A stretch of DNA of 64,000 nucleotides from Bacteroidota bacterium. GTDB lineage: Bacteria > Bacteroidota > Bacteroidia > Bacteroidales > VadinHA17. Below the pieces are notes generated by a model, which was not told the DNA's origin, did not search any database, and saw only the letters and a program-made list of their open reading frames with translations. Positions 43,210-56,563 of this stretch are shown here, piece by piece. The translations under genes and the position numbers were made by a program. The stretch is taken from the NCBI GenBank assembly GCA_018262715.1, contig JADFDS010000039.1:62001-126000 (forward strand). The letters are read 5' to 3'. How positions within the stretch are numbered: position 1 is the stretch's first letter; each line of letters starts with the position of its first letter.

Positions 43210-43252
43210 AGACAATAAATCTTAAAAAAAAATATTCCGAAAACTATTTGAC

Positions 43253-43260
43253 TATATTTG
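43253..43260 (+). promoter_or_regulatory. Bacteroidota -7 element of dnaX
   Basis: TATATTTG, a full consensus match, 34 bp before the dnaX ATG at 43295. It lies back to back with the rpsF promoter, 43 bp apart. Confidence 0.5.
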
Positions 43261-43294
43261 TGACGGATATGTACATGTACTGTTAAAACCCGGT

Positions 43295-45040
43295 ATGGAT
43301 AACTTTATTGTTTCTGCCCGCAAATACAGACCTGCCACCTTTGACATGGTTGTCGGGCAGGATACCATCACCACCACTTTGCGGAATGCAATCAGGAATA
43401 ACCTTCTGGCCCAGGCTTACCTTTTTTGCGGCCCCCGCGGAGTCGGAAAAACCACCTGTGCCAGGATCTTCGCAAAGACCATAAACTGCTCGGATACCGG
43501 GCCTGACGGCGAAGCCTGCGACAACTGCGAATCATGCAAGTCATTCAATTCACAGGCTTCCTTCAATATACATGAGCTCGATGCTGCCTCGAACAACAGT
43601 GTCGACGACATCCGCAACCTGACTGACCAGGTGCGCATACCCCCGCAGATCGGAAGGTTCAGCGTCTACATAATTGACGAGGTGCACATGCTCTCCACCC
43701 AGGCCTTCAACGCTTTCCTGAAGACCCTCGAAGAGCCCCCATCACATGCCATCTTCATCCTCGCAACCACCGAAAAGCACAAGATCATCCCCACAATACT
43801 CTCGCGCTGCCAGATTTTCGACTTTAACCGTATCAACGTTGATGACATAGTGCAGCGGCTGAGCTGGGTTGCAGGCAACGAGGGGGTCAACGCCGAACAT
43901 GAAGCCCTCCACGTCATCGCCACAAAGGCTGACGGCGCAATGCGCGATGCGCTCTCAATCTTTGACCAGATAGTGAGCTTCAGCGGCAAGACAATCACCT
44001 ATGCCGATGTGATCGCCAACCTCAATGTCCTTGATTACGAGTACTATTTCCGAATCACCGCTGCCGCGATGGACGGCGATGTGACATCTGTGCTCCTTAC
44101 TTACAGCGAGATCCTCAACAAGGGTTTCGACGGGTATAACTTCATGGCAGGACTCAATAACCACCTCCGCGACCTGCTGGTAAGCCGCGACGAGGCCACC
44201 GTGAAGCTGCTTGAGACATCCCCTTCAATAAGGCAGCGCTACCGCGAACAGGCTGTGAAGGCACCGCTGCAGTTCATCTACGAAGCTCTCGACATCGGAT
44301 CGCAGTGCATGCTCAACTTCCGGGCCAGCAAGAACCAGCGCCTGCACGTCGAACTGGCGCTCCTCCGCATGTGTAACCTTTCGGCAGCAGGAGCACAGGA
44401 AGAGGTAAAAAAAAAAGCTGAACCGGGCCGTTTAGAGGAGGAAGAGGATTTCAGTGTGGCTCCGCCGCGCTCCGGTGCTTCACCCCAGACAACGCCAGTC
44501 CGGACACCACCTGAAGCATCCCCTTCGCCGGGACCGGCCATACAGAGACCAAAACCCCCTGCCACCGGCGATGAGCCCAAAAAGGTTTCGATAAAAAACA
44601 TCATTGCAGGCGCTAAGTCACCGGAGGCAATTGTCAGTGAACCACAGCCTGATACCACATTGATCTCCCATGATCTCGAATTCACCGCGGAGGAGCTTCG
44701 CGAGGCATGGGCCAGCTTCGCCGAAGAAATAAAGGAGGAGAGCCCAAGGATCTCTGTGACACTCTCTTCCGTGACTCCTGAACTGCTTGCCGACAAGACT
44801 GTACTGCTCAAGCTTGACAACCTGACCCTCAAGGAAACCTTTGATCATAACTTCAAGCCGCGACTTGAAGGTCACCTGCGGCGGACACTCCGGAACGGCT
44901 CTCTCAGGCTTCAGACCACCGTGGAAGCCACCGAGAGGGGAGAAATTCTCTACTCTCCCGAACAGAAGTTCAATCACCTGGCAGCAAAGAATCCGGCTCT
45001 CAGGGACCTGAAGAAAACATTCAACCTTGATTTTGAATAG
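43295..45040 (+). CDS. dnaX: DNA polymerase III subunit gamma/tau
   Basis: A 581-residue clamp-loader ATPase. Walker A is GPRGVGKTT (46-54). The zinc site has Cys65, Cys75, Cys78 and Cys81. The DEVHMLS Walker B and sensor-1 region (ILATTEKHKI) are intact. After domain III, a Pro/Ala-rich linker (about 375-440) leads to a tau-like C-terminal domain. A run of nine A residues at the AAA-AAA-coded lysines near 44407-44415 (VKKKAEP) is a possible frameshift site that could yield a shorter gamma form; this is inference. A histidine-kinase gene follows after 17 bp. Confidence 0.95.
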   Translation: MDNFIVSARKYRPATFDMVVGQDTITTTLRNAIRNNLLAQAYLFCGPRGVGKTTCARIFAKTINCSDTGPDGEACDNCESCKSFNSQASFNIHELDAASNNSVDDIRNLTDQVRIPPQIGRFSVYIIDEVHMLSTQAFNAFLKTLEEPPSHAIFILATTEKHKIIPTILSRCQIFDFNRINVDDIVQRLSWVAGNEGVNAEHEALHVIATKADGAMRDALSIFDQIVSFSGKTITYADVIANLNVLDYEYYFRITAAAMDGDVTSVLLTYSEILNKGFDGYNFMAGLNNHLRDLLVSRDEATVKLLETSPSIRQRYREQAVKAPLQFIYEALDIGSQCMLNFRASKNQRLHVELALLRMCNLSAAGAQEEVKKKAEPGRLEEEEDFSVAPPRSGASPQTTPVRTPPEASPSPGPAIQRPKPPATGDEPKKVSIKNIIAGAKSPEAIVSEPQPDTTLISHDLEFTAEELREAWASFAEEIKEESPRISVTLSSVTPELLADKTVLLKLDNLTLKETFDHNFKPRLEGHLRRTLRNGSLRLQTTVEATERGEILYSPEQKFNHLAAKNPALRDLKKTFNLDFE

Positions 45041-45057
45041 GCACTCAGCGGAAGAGG

Positions 45058-45840
45058 GTGAGCACCAGGAAAGATAAGGATCAGGCTGACAACAGTCAGA
45101 AAACCCCCGGGAGTGACCCGGGAGCCGGCTCGCGGCTGGGAGCGCTTGCCGGTGGTATCGCACATGACCTCAATACCGTAATTACCACTATTTACGGATA
45201 CAGTGAGATGGCGCTCGAGAGCCTTACCGGCTCCCCTGAAGCTGCCGGGAACATACGGAAAATCATCGGCGCAGCCGACAGGGCCAGGTTGCTGACAGGT
45301 CAGCTTCTTGACCTGAGTCGTCATGCAGCCCGTGAAAAGGTGCCGGTCAGGGTGGCTGCGGTGCTTGCCGACACAATTGATTTTATAAGGCCATCGGTTC
45401 CGGAGGGAATACGAATAATGCGCCGTGTGACAGCCCCTGACGCATATGTGAATGCCGTGCCTGCCCAGCTCTTCAGGATTTTTCTGAACCTGACAATGAA
45501 TGCCATCCAGGCGATGACGGGAAAAGGAGGAACCCTGACAGTCACCCTCGGCTGCCGCGAAAACGTTAAGCCCATTCACCATGACGGTGAGTGCAGGGAA
45601 CTGCATATCCGCTTCAGCGACACCGGAAAAGGGATGGATGAAGCATTGCAGCGGGAGATATTCAAACCGTTCGTCTCGGCGGGCAAGGAGCATGGAACAG
45701 GTCTCGGCCTGACAGTAGTTGCTGATGCCATCAGGGAGATGGGAGGCACCATCACCGTCAGTTCAGAACCCGGTGCAGGAACTGCTTTTGACATTATCAT
45801 ACCCGGCGCCTTTTTTGGCACTCTCCCTGAAAAACATTAA
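45058..45840 (+). CDS. Sensor-less histidine kinase
   Basis: A 260-residue histidine kinase reduced to its core. The H-box GGIAHDLNT holds the phosphorylated His36. Then come an N-box (LNLTMNAIQAM), G1 (DTGKGMDEAL) and G2 (GTGLGLTVV) of the ATPase domain. There is no transmembrane helix or input domain, only about 25 polar residues at the N-terminus, so signals must come through protein contacts. The start is GTG at 45058, 17 bp after dnaX. The response regulator gene follows. Confidence 0.85.
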   Translation: MSTRKDKDQADNSQKTPGSDPGAGSRLGALAGGIAHDLNTVITTIYGYSEMALESLTGSPEAAGNIRKIIGAADRARLLTGQLLDLSRHAAREKVPVRVAAVLADTIDFIRPSVPEGIRIMRRVTAPDAYVNAVPAQLFRIFLNLTMNAIQAMTGKGGTLTVTLGCRENVKPIHHDGECRELHIRFSDTGKGMDEALQREIFKPFVSAGKEHGTGLGLTVVADAIREMGGTITVSSEPGAGTAFDIIIPGAFFGTLPEKH

Positions 45841-45872
45841 CTTCGGCCACCGGACCAGGTCACTGAAATCAT

Positions 45873-46238
45873 ATGGCAGGAGTAATGATAGTTGAGGATG
45901 ATTCCGCCCTGCGCGAACTGCTCAGGGATGCCCTCGAAAAACGTAAGTATACAGTTATTGCTGCTGCTGACGGAAGAGAGGCACTGGCAAAATTCCGCCC
46001 ATCGGTTGTTGACCTTGTAATTACTGACCTCCTGATGCCGGAGGAGGACGGGCTGATGGTGATTATGAAGATTCGTGAAATCAAGCCGTCAACCCGGATG
46101 ATTGCCATCAGCGGCGGAGGGATGGCCGGCCCCGGAAGTTACCTGATGATGGCCAGCAAACTGGGAGCCGATGCAGTTATATCCAAACCATTCCTTCCTT
46201 CAGAACTGGTGATGAAAGTAAAGGAACTTCTGGAATAA
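45873..46238 (+). CDS. Single-domain response regulator
   Basis: A 121-residue CheY-like receiver with no output domain. Acidic pocket Asp9/Asp10, phosphoacceptor Asp52 (VITDLLMPEEDG), AISGG switch Ser and the conserved Lys in ISKPF are all present. It lies 32 bp after the kinase gene and is probably its partner. With neither an input nor a DNA-binding domain, the pair must act through other proteins. Confidence 0.88.
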   Translation: MAGVMIVEDDSALRELLRDALEKRKYTVIAAADGREALAKFRPSVVDLVITDLLMPEEDGLMVIMKIREIKPSTRMIAISGGGMAGPGSYLMMASKLGADAVISKPFLPSELVMKVKELLE

Positions 46239-46295
46239 ACATTATCATTCCTGGCTTGTTTCTGAGGAAAAAAGAACCATTAAACACATAAAAAT

Positions 46296-46784
46296 ATGTT
46301 AACGAAAAAAGTTGAAGAGCTCTGCAACAGGCAGATCGAAAGAGAAGGTTACTCATCAAACCTGTATCTTGCCATGGCTTCATGGGCAGAGACCAAAGGA
46401 ATGTCAGGCATTGCAGCATGGCTCTATGCACAGGCTGATGAGGAGAGAGCACATATGCTCAAGTTTTTCAGATATGTAAATGAACGCAACGGCTCAGCCA
46501 TTGTGCCCGAATTCAGGAAGCCCCCGGTGAAATACAAGGGTATCCCCGAAATGTTCGACGAGGTGCTTAAACATGAGAAGTTCATTAGTGCCAGCATAAA
46601 CGAGGTCCTGGAGGCCGCCATTGCTGACAAGGATCACGCAACCGCCAACTGGATACAGTGGTTCGTCAAGGAACAGGTAGAAGAGGAGAGCAGCGCCCAG
46701 CAGATTATCGATAAGCTTAATCTCGCAGGTCAGCACGGAGTTTACTTCCTTGATCGCGACATCATGAATCTCAGGGGTAAGTAG
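46296..46784 (+). CDS. ftnA: Ferritin
   Basis: A 162-residue non-haem ferritin forming 24-subunit iron-storage shells. Ferroxidase ligands Glu17, Glu50 and His53 are visible (IEREGYSSNLYLAM, ADEERAHMLKF), with Tyr24 close by, and further Glu/Gln residues in VKEQVEEES. It is followed by a textbook terminator. I found no consensus promoter directly upstream, so it may share transcription with the two-component genes or use another sigma factor. Confidence 0.96.
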   Translation: MLTKKVEELCNRQIEREGYSSNLYLAMASWAETKGMSGIAAWLYAQADEERAHMLKFFRYVNERNGSAIVPEFRKPPVKYKGIPEMFDEVLKHEKFISASINEVLEAAIADKDHATANWIQWFVKEQVEEESSAQQIIDKLNLAGQHGVYFLDRDIMNLRGK

Positions 46785-46810
46785 AAGGCTGCTGACAACA
46801 GTTACAATAA

Positions 46811-46836
46811 AAACCGGGGCAGGCCCCGGTTTTTTT
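46811..46836 (+). terminator. Rho-independent terminator of the ferritin gene
   Basis: ACCGGGG/CCCCGGT seven-base stem with a CAGG loop, flanked by AA on the left and seven T residues on the right (46830-46836). It ends 27-52 bp after the ferritin stop. Confidence 0.9.
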
Positions 46837-46935
46837 ATGGTTTTGCGGTCCCCCGGTTTGCATTTATGTAAGCCCTGCGGGCTGACAGTGCCTCACCTGA
46901 CGAACCTTTCTTCCCCATGGAACCATAAAATATAT

Positions 46936-46943
46936 TATTTTTG
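46936..46943 (+). promoter_or_regulatory. Bacteroidota -7 element of secA
   Basis: TATTTTTG, a full consensus match, 24 bp before the secA ATG at 46968. Confidence 0.5.
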
Positions 46944-46967
46944 CGATTGTTTTTAAAAAGACAGTAA

Positions 46968-49900
46968 ATGAGCATCATTAACAAAGTCCTCTCGGTGTTC
47001 CTCGGAAACAAGGAGGAACGTGACCTCAAGGAAATCAATCCGTTCGTTGATAAGATACAGAAGGAGAGCGCTCTGCTCTCTTCGCTTTCCAATGATGCAC
47101 TCCGTGACAGGACAGCAGCACTGAAACAGGAAATACGCGACCATATCTCGGCCGAGGAGAAGGAAATTGCCGCCCTGAGGGTCAGTGCTGAGAATGAGGA
47201 AGATGTCAACCGGAAGGAAGAACTCTATAACCAGGTTGACAAACTGGCAAAGGACGTACTCGAAAAGATCGAAAACAAGCTCGACGAAATCCTCCCCGTG
47301 GCATTTGCAATAGTCAAGGAAACAGCGCACCGCTTCAAGGAGAACGATGTGCTTGAGGTGACCGCCCGGGACTGGGACCGCAACCTGGCAGCCACACGCC
47401 CCTCAATAACCGTGGAGGGAGAGAAGGCATACTGGAAAAACCGCTGGATGGCAGGAGGCAATGAGATAGTATGGGACATGGTCCACTATGATGTCCAGCT
47501 CATCGGCGGGGTGGCGCTGCATAAAGGGAAGATTGCCGAGATGGCTACCGGCGAGGGCAAGACCCTCGTGGCCACTCTGCCCGTGTTCCTTAACGCCCTG
47601 GCAGGGAAAGGCGTCCATATAGTCACGGTTAACGACTACCTCTCGAAACGTGACTCCGAATGGATGGGGCCGCTGTATGAGTTCCACGGACTGTCAGTCG
47701 ACTGTATTGATAAGCATGAACCTAACTCTCATGCACGACGCAAGGCATACAACTCGGACATCACTTTCGGGACCAACAACGAATTCGGCTTCGACTACCT
47801 TCGTGACAACATGGCAATCAACCCCGAGGATCTCGTCCAGAGGAAACACCATTACGCCATCGTTGACGAGGTCGACTCCGTCCTCATTGATGATGCCCGT
47901 ACGCCACTTATCATCTCCGGCCCCACTGCCAAAAGTGATACCTCCCAGTTCGACGAGTACAAGTTCAAGGTCGAGAAGCTGGTAGGCGCCCAGCGCAAAC
48001 TGGTGACTCAGCTGCTTGCCGACTCCAAGAGGCTTATCGCCGAAGGCGACAACGAAAAAGGCGGACTGCTCCTCCTGAGAGCTTACAAAGGCCTCCCGAA
48101 GAACAGTGCACTCATAAAGTACCTGAGTGAGGAAGGGGTAAGATCACTGCTCCAGAAGACAGAGAACTTCTACATGCAGAACAACTCCAAGGAAATGCCT
48201 AAAGTTACAGAGGAGCTGTTTTTCGTCATCGACGAAAAGGCAAACTCCATCGAGCTGACTGAAAAGGGACATGACCTGATCTCAACATCCGTCGAGGACT
48301 CCAGCTTCTTCGTTCTGCCGGACGTCGGAAGCAAGATTGCTGACATCGAAAAGTCAGTCAGGGACGAGAATGAGAGGAGGAAGGCAAAGGATGAACTCCT
48401 GCAGGACTTTGCAGTCAAGTCGGAGCGCGTCCATACCATGACCCAGCTGATGAAGGCTTACACCCTCTTCGAGAAGGATGTGGAGTACGTGGTCATGGAT
48501 AACAAGGTCAAGATTGTCGACGAGCAGACGGGACGCATCCTAGAGGGGCGCCGTTATTCAGACGGACTCCATCAGGCTATCGAGGCAAAGGAGAACGTGA
48601 AGGTGGAGGCTTCCACCCAGACCTACGCCACCATCACCCTGCAGAACTACTTCAGGATGTACCACAAGCTGGCTGGCATGACCGGCACGGCCATAACCGA
48701 AGCAGGTGAGTTCTGGAACATCTACAAGCTAGACGTAGTGGTCATCCCCACAAACGTGGCAGTGATCAGGAATGACCATGAGGACCTTGTCTACAAAACC
48801 AAACGCGAAAAATACAACGCTGTCATCGACGAGATAGTAAAACTGAACAAGGCGGGAAGGCCTGTTCTTGTCGGTACAACCTCTGTTGAAATATCCGAGT
48901 TGCTTAGCCGAATGCTCAAGATGAAGGGGCTGAAGCACAACGTGCTGAATGCCAAGCTGCACCAGCGTGAGGCAGAGATAGTTGCAGAAGCGGGAAAGAC
49001 CGGCACAGTAACCATAGCTACCAACATGGCAGGTCGCGGTACCGACATCAAACTGACACCTGAGGTTAAAAAAGCAGGCGGACTTGCAATCATAGGCACC
49101 GAAAGGCATGAGTCGCGGCGCGTTGACCGCCAGCTGAGGGGCCGTGCAGGCCGCCAGGGTGACCCCGGATCATCACAGTTCTTCGTCTCGCTCGAGGACG
49201 ACCTGATGCGCCTCTTCGGATCGGAGAGAATATCAGGCATCATGGACAAGCTGGGCCTGAAGGACGGAGAGATGATACAGCATCCCATGATCACCAAGTC
49301 GATAGAAAGAGCCCAGAAAAAGGTCGAGGAGAACAACTTCGGCATCAGGAAGAGGCTGCTGGAGTATGACGATGTGATGAACTCACAGAGGGAGGTCATT
49401 TACAGCAAGCGCCGTCATGCACTTCTTGGCGAAAGACTCAGTGTTGACATTGCAAACATGATGTTTGACGTTACAGAGAATATTGTTAATACTTATAAGG
49501 ATATATCTGATTTTGAGGAGTTTCAGTTTGCCCTGATCAGGTCTCTTTCAATTGACTCGCCGGTTGCCAAGGCTGATTTCAGCAAGGACAGCAGCAATGA
49601 AGTGGTGGATGTTGTCTATGACAAGGTGCTTGAGGCCTACCGGCGCAAGAGCGAGATCATCTCGGCAACGGCCTATCCTGTGCTGAAAGACGTCTATGAG
49701 CGGATGTCAGCCACTTATGAGAACGTGGTTGTCCCCATCTCTGACGGAGCCCGTACCTACAATGTCATCACCAACCTGAAGGCTGCCGTGGAGAGCCAGG
49801 GCAGGGAACTGTTGCGTTCATTCGAGAAAACTTCCGTACTGGCCACTATTGACGACGCATGGCGCGAACACCTGAGGGAGATGGATGATCTCAAACAGTC

Positions 49901-50288
49901 GGTCCAGAATGCCACTTACGAACAGAAGGACCCGCTGCTTATCTATAAGTTTGAATCGTTCGAGCTCTTCAAGACTATGATTAACAAGGTGAATCAGGAT
50001 GTGGTCAGCCTCCTGATGAAGGGCACGATCCCTGCAGCCGCCTCAACGGATAATGTACGGGAGGCCCAGCGCCGCAAACAGGCAGACATGAGCAGGTTGA
50101 GGACCCAGAAGAGCGATTATGACAGCTACCGCAGCGGCGGGGGCGGCTCGCCCGAACAGAAACAGAAGCAGATGGCGCCTGTGAGAGTGGAAAAGAAAGT
50201 CGGCAGGAATGACCCGTGCCCGTGCGGCAGCGGAAAGAAATACAAGCACTGTCACGGTCAGGGCCTTGCTGATTCGGCAGGCGCATAG
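46968..50288 (+). CDS. secA: Preprotein translocase ATPase SecA
   Basis: A 1106-residue SecA, the size normal for this phylum, which has insertions compared with the roughly 900-residue E. coli protein. Nucleotide-binding motifs include [33 protein letters not shown] and [28 protein letters not shown] closes the second domain. The C-terminal zinc motif [18 protein letters not shown] binds SecB and lipids. It drives unfolded proteins through SecYEG. Monocistronic with its own promoter. Confidence 0.97.
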   Translation: MSIINKVLSVFLGNKEERDLKEINPFVDKIQKESALLSSLSNDALRDRTAALKQEIRDHISAEEKEIAALRVSAENEEDVNRKEELYNQVDKLAKDVLEKIENKLDEILPVAFAIVKETAHRFKENDVLEVTARDWDRNLAATRPSITVEGEKAYWKNRWMAGGNEIVWDMVHYDVQLIGGVALHKGKIAEMATGEGKTLVATLPVFLNALAGKGVHIVTVNDYLSKRDSEWMGPLYEFHGLSVDCIDKHEPNSHARRKAYNSDITFGTNNEFGFDYLRDNMAINPEDLVQRKHHYAIVDEVDSVLIDDARTPLIISGPTAKSDTSQFDEYKFKVEKLVGAQRKLVTQLLADSKRLIAEGDNEKGGLLLLRAYKGLPKNSALIKYLSEEGVRSLLQKTENFYMQNNSKEMPKVTEELFFVIDEKANSIELTEKGHDLISTSVEDSSFFVLPDVGSKIADIEKSVRDENERRKAKDELLQDFAVKSERVHTMTQLMKAYTLFEKDVEYVVMDNKVKIVDEQTGRILEGRRYSDGLHQAIEAKENVKVEASTQTYATITLQNYFRMYHKLAGMTGTAITEAGEFWNIYKLDVVVIPTNVAVIRNDHEDLVYKTKREKYNAVIDEIVKLNKAGRPVLVGTTSVEISELLSRMLKMKGLKHNVLNAKLHQREAEIVAEAGKTGTVTIATNMAGRGTDIKLTPEVKKAGGLAIIGTERHESRRVDRQLRGRAGRQGDPGSSQFFVSLEDDLMRLFGSERISGIMDKLGLKDGEMIQHPMITKSIERAQKKVEENNFGIRKRLLEYDDVMNSQREVIYSKRRHALLGERLSVDIANMMFDVTENIVNTYKDISDFEEFQFALIRSLSIDSPVAKADFSKDSSNEVVDVVYDKVLEAYRRKSEIISATAYPVLKDVYERMSATYENVVVPISDGARTYNVITNLKAAVESQGRELLRSFEKTSVLATIDDAWREHLREMDDLKQSVQNATYEQKDPLLIYKFESFELFKTMINKVNQDVVSLLMKGTIPAAASTDNVREAQRRKQADMSRLRTQKSDYDSYRSGGGGSPEQKQKQMAPVRVEKKVGRNDPCPCGSGKKYKHCHGQGLADSAGA

Positions 50289-50317
50289 ACCTGTGCTGTT
50301 GCGCCTGGCACTGCTGA

Positions 50318-50884
50318 TTATGCCCGTGTCTCCGGGCTCCCGATAAGTGACAGGTAATGCATTGCCTGATCAATGAAAAATGCAATGCTGAAGGGCTTCG
50401 GCGCCCTTATCATAAGATCATACGGTGTATTCTCCGGCTCATCGGTCAGATCCGGACCCACCTTCATAGGTGCTGCTGAGAGTGCGGCCAAAGCACTGAG
50501 CTGAAAGAGTGAAGAGGGATTGACATCTATAAGCAGGTCATATTTGGTCTCGAGAAATTTTTTTGCGTCATCAGATACCGGGAAGAAGGCCCAGTTGAGA
50601 TCGGTCTTCCTCAGGAACTTCATGTATGACAGACCGGTAAGCCTGTCAGGAACAATTTTTCCAGGGATCCAGGCAATCACCTCAACGCTCTTCCCTGTCT
50701 CAGAAAGCTGCCTGTTGAGAGCTGCAAGATACTGGAAATCATTTTCAAAGGAGGCATCCCACAGTATTCCTATCTTCCTGACCCTGTCAAGGTTGAAATC
50801 CTGCTTCATCCTTCTCAGTGCCGCAAGGCGTCTGTAAAGCATCATCCTGCCGGCTTTTAACCTTAAATTGACAAAGAGTCCCAT
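50318..50884 (-). CDS. Conserved Bacteroidota protein of DUF6913 type
   Basis: A 188-residue protein with a basic N-terminal helix and an alpha/beta body (IGILWDASFENDFQYLAALNRQL, VEVIAWIPGK, DLNWAFFPVSDDAKKFLETKYDLLIDVNP, ALAALSAAPMKVGPD). It resembles DUF6913 proteins that lie next to ligA in this phylum. The layout recalls a glycosyltransferase- or periplasmic-binding-like half-fold, but no catalytic motif is clear. It is 49 bp downstream of ligA on the same strand. Function unknown. Confidence 0.75.
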   Translation of the reverse strand: MGLFVNLRLKAGRMMLYRRLAALRRMKQDFNLDRVRKIGILWDASFENDFQYLAALNRQLSETGKSVEVIAWIPGKIVPDRLTGLSYMKFLRKTDLNWAFFPVSDDAKKFLETKYDLLIDVNPSSLFQLSALAALSAAPMKVGPDLTDEPENTPYDLMIRAPKPFSIAFFIDQAMHYLSLIGSPETRA

Positions 50885-50933
50885 AAGAATGCAAACCTAT
50901 AGATTTTTTGGCTTATCAGGATTAACGGGTGTA

Positions 50934-54090
<3,157 letters not shown>

Positions 54091-54121
54091 TCTGTTATGG
54101 ATTCTGTTGCCTGCTGTAAAT

Positions 54122-56563
54122 CTACGCTTTTATCGTCACAGATGCAACTATGCCTGAAAGCAAAATGAACAGTGCAAGAATAAAACAGCCGTTTGCCGTT
54201 CCTGCCAGCGGGACAAGCAGGGTTGCTGCAGTGAGGTAACCGAGGGCAGAACCTGCCATGTCAGCTGAGTACACACTGCCTGTGACGCGGCCTCCGGGGC
54301 GTGATGTCAGTATCCTGTAAATTGCGCCTGTGACAATTCCTGCCGCAGGCAGCACAATGAAGATGAATGTCAGCACCGGGCCGGAGGATGATACTGTAAG
54401 AGCCGGCACCAGCAATCCTGTCAGGGTGAATATCCCTGTCAGGATGAGTATGCATATCTTCAGGCTCTTCAGCGCCAGCCGTTCACCAAGTGCAGCGCCT
54501 GCTGCCAGTCCGGCCATCAGAAGGGTCAGGATGACAGACGACAGCATGTAAATGTTCCCCGCTGTCATCTGGAGAACGAAGATCAATATCATGCCGAATC
54601 CTGCCAGTCCGGCTGATGAAGCAAACATGACCTGTCCGCCCCTTGATACGAAGGCAAAGGGAAGTAATATCAGCAGTCCCAGCAAGGCGATAATGCCTCC
54701 CCTCATTCCCATCCTCTCAAGTGAAAGGAGGTTTGAGAAGAGGGAGGTGACTGGCCGCAGAGCTGTATTCATCCCTGCATTCCTGTCGACATTTGACAGT
54801 ATTTGCTCGGTCTTCGTTTTTATCTCATTGTCATTCAGATAGTCGCCGTTAACATAGCTGGCCCCGATCCCGCGCTGACCGGCAAGCTGCACCACTGCAT
54901 GGCTTACCGGGGTGCCGGAGGCCACGGCATAGAGCATCGAGCCAGGGATGAGTGTAACATGGCTGAATACGGCAGAGAGTGCGTTGAAGAATGGTGAAAA
55001 TCCCCTTCGGTAACTCTCCGGTGAATAATTGAACCACGGCATCGGGGTACAAATGAAGACACCTTCAGGCGAGAGCTGCTCCCTTACTATCCGGAAGTAT
55101 TCCACGGTATAGAAACGGTCGACTGACAGCGTCGAAGGGGGAGGTATCAACTGGATTACTGCATCAAAGGCTCCGCCATCAGCCCTCAGGAAGGCCGCCG
55201 GGTCATCACGGACCACCTTCACCCTCATCTGACCGCAGACAGTGTCATGCACCCCTTCAGCCGCAATGAGGCCGGGGTCCATTTCCAGGTAGGTCAGTTC
55301 CCGGATGTTGTATTTCATCAGCTCAGCAAGATGCCTCCTCAACCCGCCTGAGATAAGCAACACCCTGTCATAGTTCTGGCGCTGCAGCAGGGCATAATGT
55401 ATGTTCTCCTCGGCCGAGATCACGTCGCCGGGGAAAAAGACCGGCCTGTGGTCATAATAGACAGTACGTTCGTTGCTGTAAACTCCCGTAGTGATGTTCC
55501 CGAAGGGAGTGTCGATGCTCCTTTCTGCCCTGACGCCGCGCAGGAGAATGCTTCTTATTGCCGCGTCAGGAGGGAAGATGAAAAGCAGGCCGGCTATGAC
55601 GGCCATTGCTGCAGGTACTGCGATCTTCATCCTGCGGGGGTAACCAAGGAACCACGCTGCGCATGCCACTGCCACCGTCAGGATGACCATGTACAGTTGG
55701 TAGTTGGGTATTCGGAGGGTCACCGTCAGCGCCGTCACCACGCCTGCCGCCACTGATCCGGCCGTTTCGGCGGCGAAGCTGTTTCCTGCCCTCGCAATGC
55801 CTGCCGCATTTCTGAGCACCGAGATCCGGACAAAGATGAGCGCCGAGATGAATGTCACAGGTGCCACGCTGACAGCCAGTATCACCAGCGCCTGGGAGAA
55901 GGATGGTGTCTGACCGGGACTGAGGATGATCTGGTTCATCATCAGGAAGCAGAGCGGGGCCAGGGCAGTGCCGGCAATCAGCGTCCAAACCATCCTCCGC
56001 ACGGAGGTGATGACCGAACGGCTGCCGGTCACGGCGCCGCCGGCCGCAATGATGAGCCACAGCCAGAGAAAGAGGCCTGTCATCGCTTCCGTGCCGCCAC
56101 TGAGTATCGCAGCCTCGCGCAACAGTATGAACTGCGATGCCGAGCTTACAAAACCCGTCAGCAGCAGCAGCGGCCTGAGCCCTGCGGCATCAACCCCTGC
56201 GGCATCCATTCCTGTGGCCGGCGGCGCCGCAGCATGAGCTACGTCATTTTCGCGGATGCGCAACCTGCGGAAATAATACCCCAGATGCCAAGAGAGATGA
56301 ATGAGAGATGCAAAAGCCATTGCGATGCCTGCCTCCACATGCCAGTGCATCAGTGATTCCGCAAACGACACCTCCCACCGGTAGGTGATGCGCAGCGCCA
56401 GGAAGATACCGAGAAGGGCAGCAATGAGAAAGGAACAGAGCAGTATCCAGTTCCAGAAACGACGATGCGACTGCCTGGCGGTGAAACCGGAAGATGAGAG
56501 GTAGAGTGAAAAAAGGTAGATGACCAGGACGGTCACCCCTATAGGCACAACATGGTAGGTCAT
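54122..56563 (-). CDS. Polytopic membrane protein with degenerate spermidine-synthase-like domain
   Basis: An 813-residue membrane protein. Residues 1-100 form transmembrane helices with a His cluster (His73, His75, His89, His93) suggestive of haem or metal binding. About 130-345 form six or seven helices. About 345-600 is a soluble Rossmann domain of the spermidine-synthase type (DTPFGNITTGVYSN, VLLISGGLRRHL, YLEMDP at 425-430). Further helices close the chain. The catalytic D-x-x-D of real spermidine synthases is replaced by IQLIPPPST (470-478), followed by VDRFYTVEYFR. It therefore probably transfers something else or only binds a SAM-like ligand. ATGA overlap with the Memo-AMMECR1 gene upstream. 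Confidence 0.85.
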   Translation of the reverse strand: MTYHVVPIGVTVLVIYLFSLYLSSSGFTARQSHRRFWNWILLCSFLIAALLGIFLALRITYRWEVSFAESLMHWHVEAGIAMAFASLIHLSWHLGYYFRRLRIRENDVAHAAAPPATGMDAAGVDAAGLRPLLLLTGFVSSASQFILLREAAILSGGTEAMTGLFLWLWLIIAAGGAVTGSRSVITSVRRMVWTLIAGTALAPLCFLMMNQIILSPGQTPSFSQALVILAVSVAPVTFISALIFVRISVLRNAAGIARAGNSFAAETAGSVAAGVVTALTVTLRIPNYQLYMVILTVAVACAAWFLGYPRRMKIAVPAAMAVIAGLLFIFPPDAAIRSILLRGVRAERSIDTPFGNITTGVYSNERTVYYDHRPVFFPGDVISAEENIHYALLQRQNYDRVLLISGGLRRHLAELMKYNIRELTYLEMDPGLIAAEGVHDTVCGQMRVKVVRDDPAAFLRADGGAFDAVIQLIPPPSTLSVDRFYTVEYFRIVREQLSPEGVFICTPMPWFNYSPESYRRGFSPFFNALSAVFSHVTLIPGSMLYAVASGTPVSHAVVQLAGQRGIGASYVNGDYLNDNEIKTKTEQILSNVDRNAGMNTALRPVTSLFSNLLSLERMGMRGGIIALLGLLILLPFAFVSRGGQVMFASSAGLAGFGMILIFVLQMTAGNIYMLSSVILTLLMAGLAAGAALGERLALKSLKICILILTGIFTLTGLLVPALTVSSSGPVLTFIFIVLPAAGIVTGAIYRILTSRPGGRVTGSVYSADMAGSALGYLTAATLLVPLAGTANGCFILALFILLSGIVASVTIKA

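Noticed and set aside
47225-47687. Long antisense frames inside secA, addA and other large genes
   Set aside because: They lie opposite well-supported genes, have no recognisable domains and reflect the codon bias of the sense strand.
54122-56563. Calling this gene spermidine synthase (speE)
   Set aside because: The catalytic acidic residues are replaced, it is a large membrane protein, and the organism encodes a complete carboxyspermidine route elsewhere in the window.
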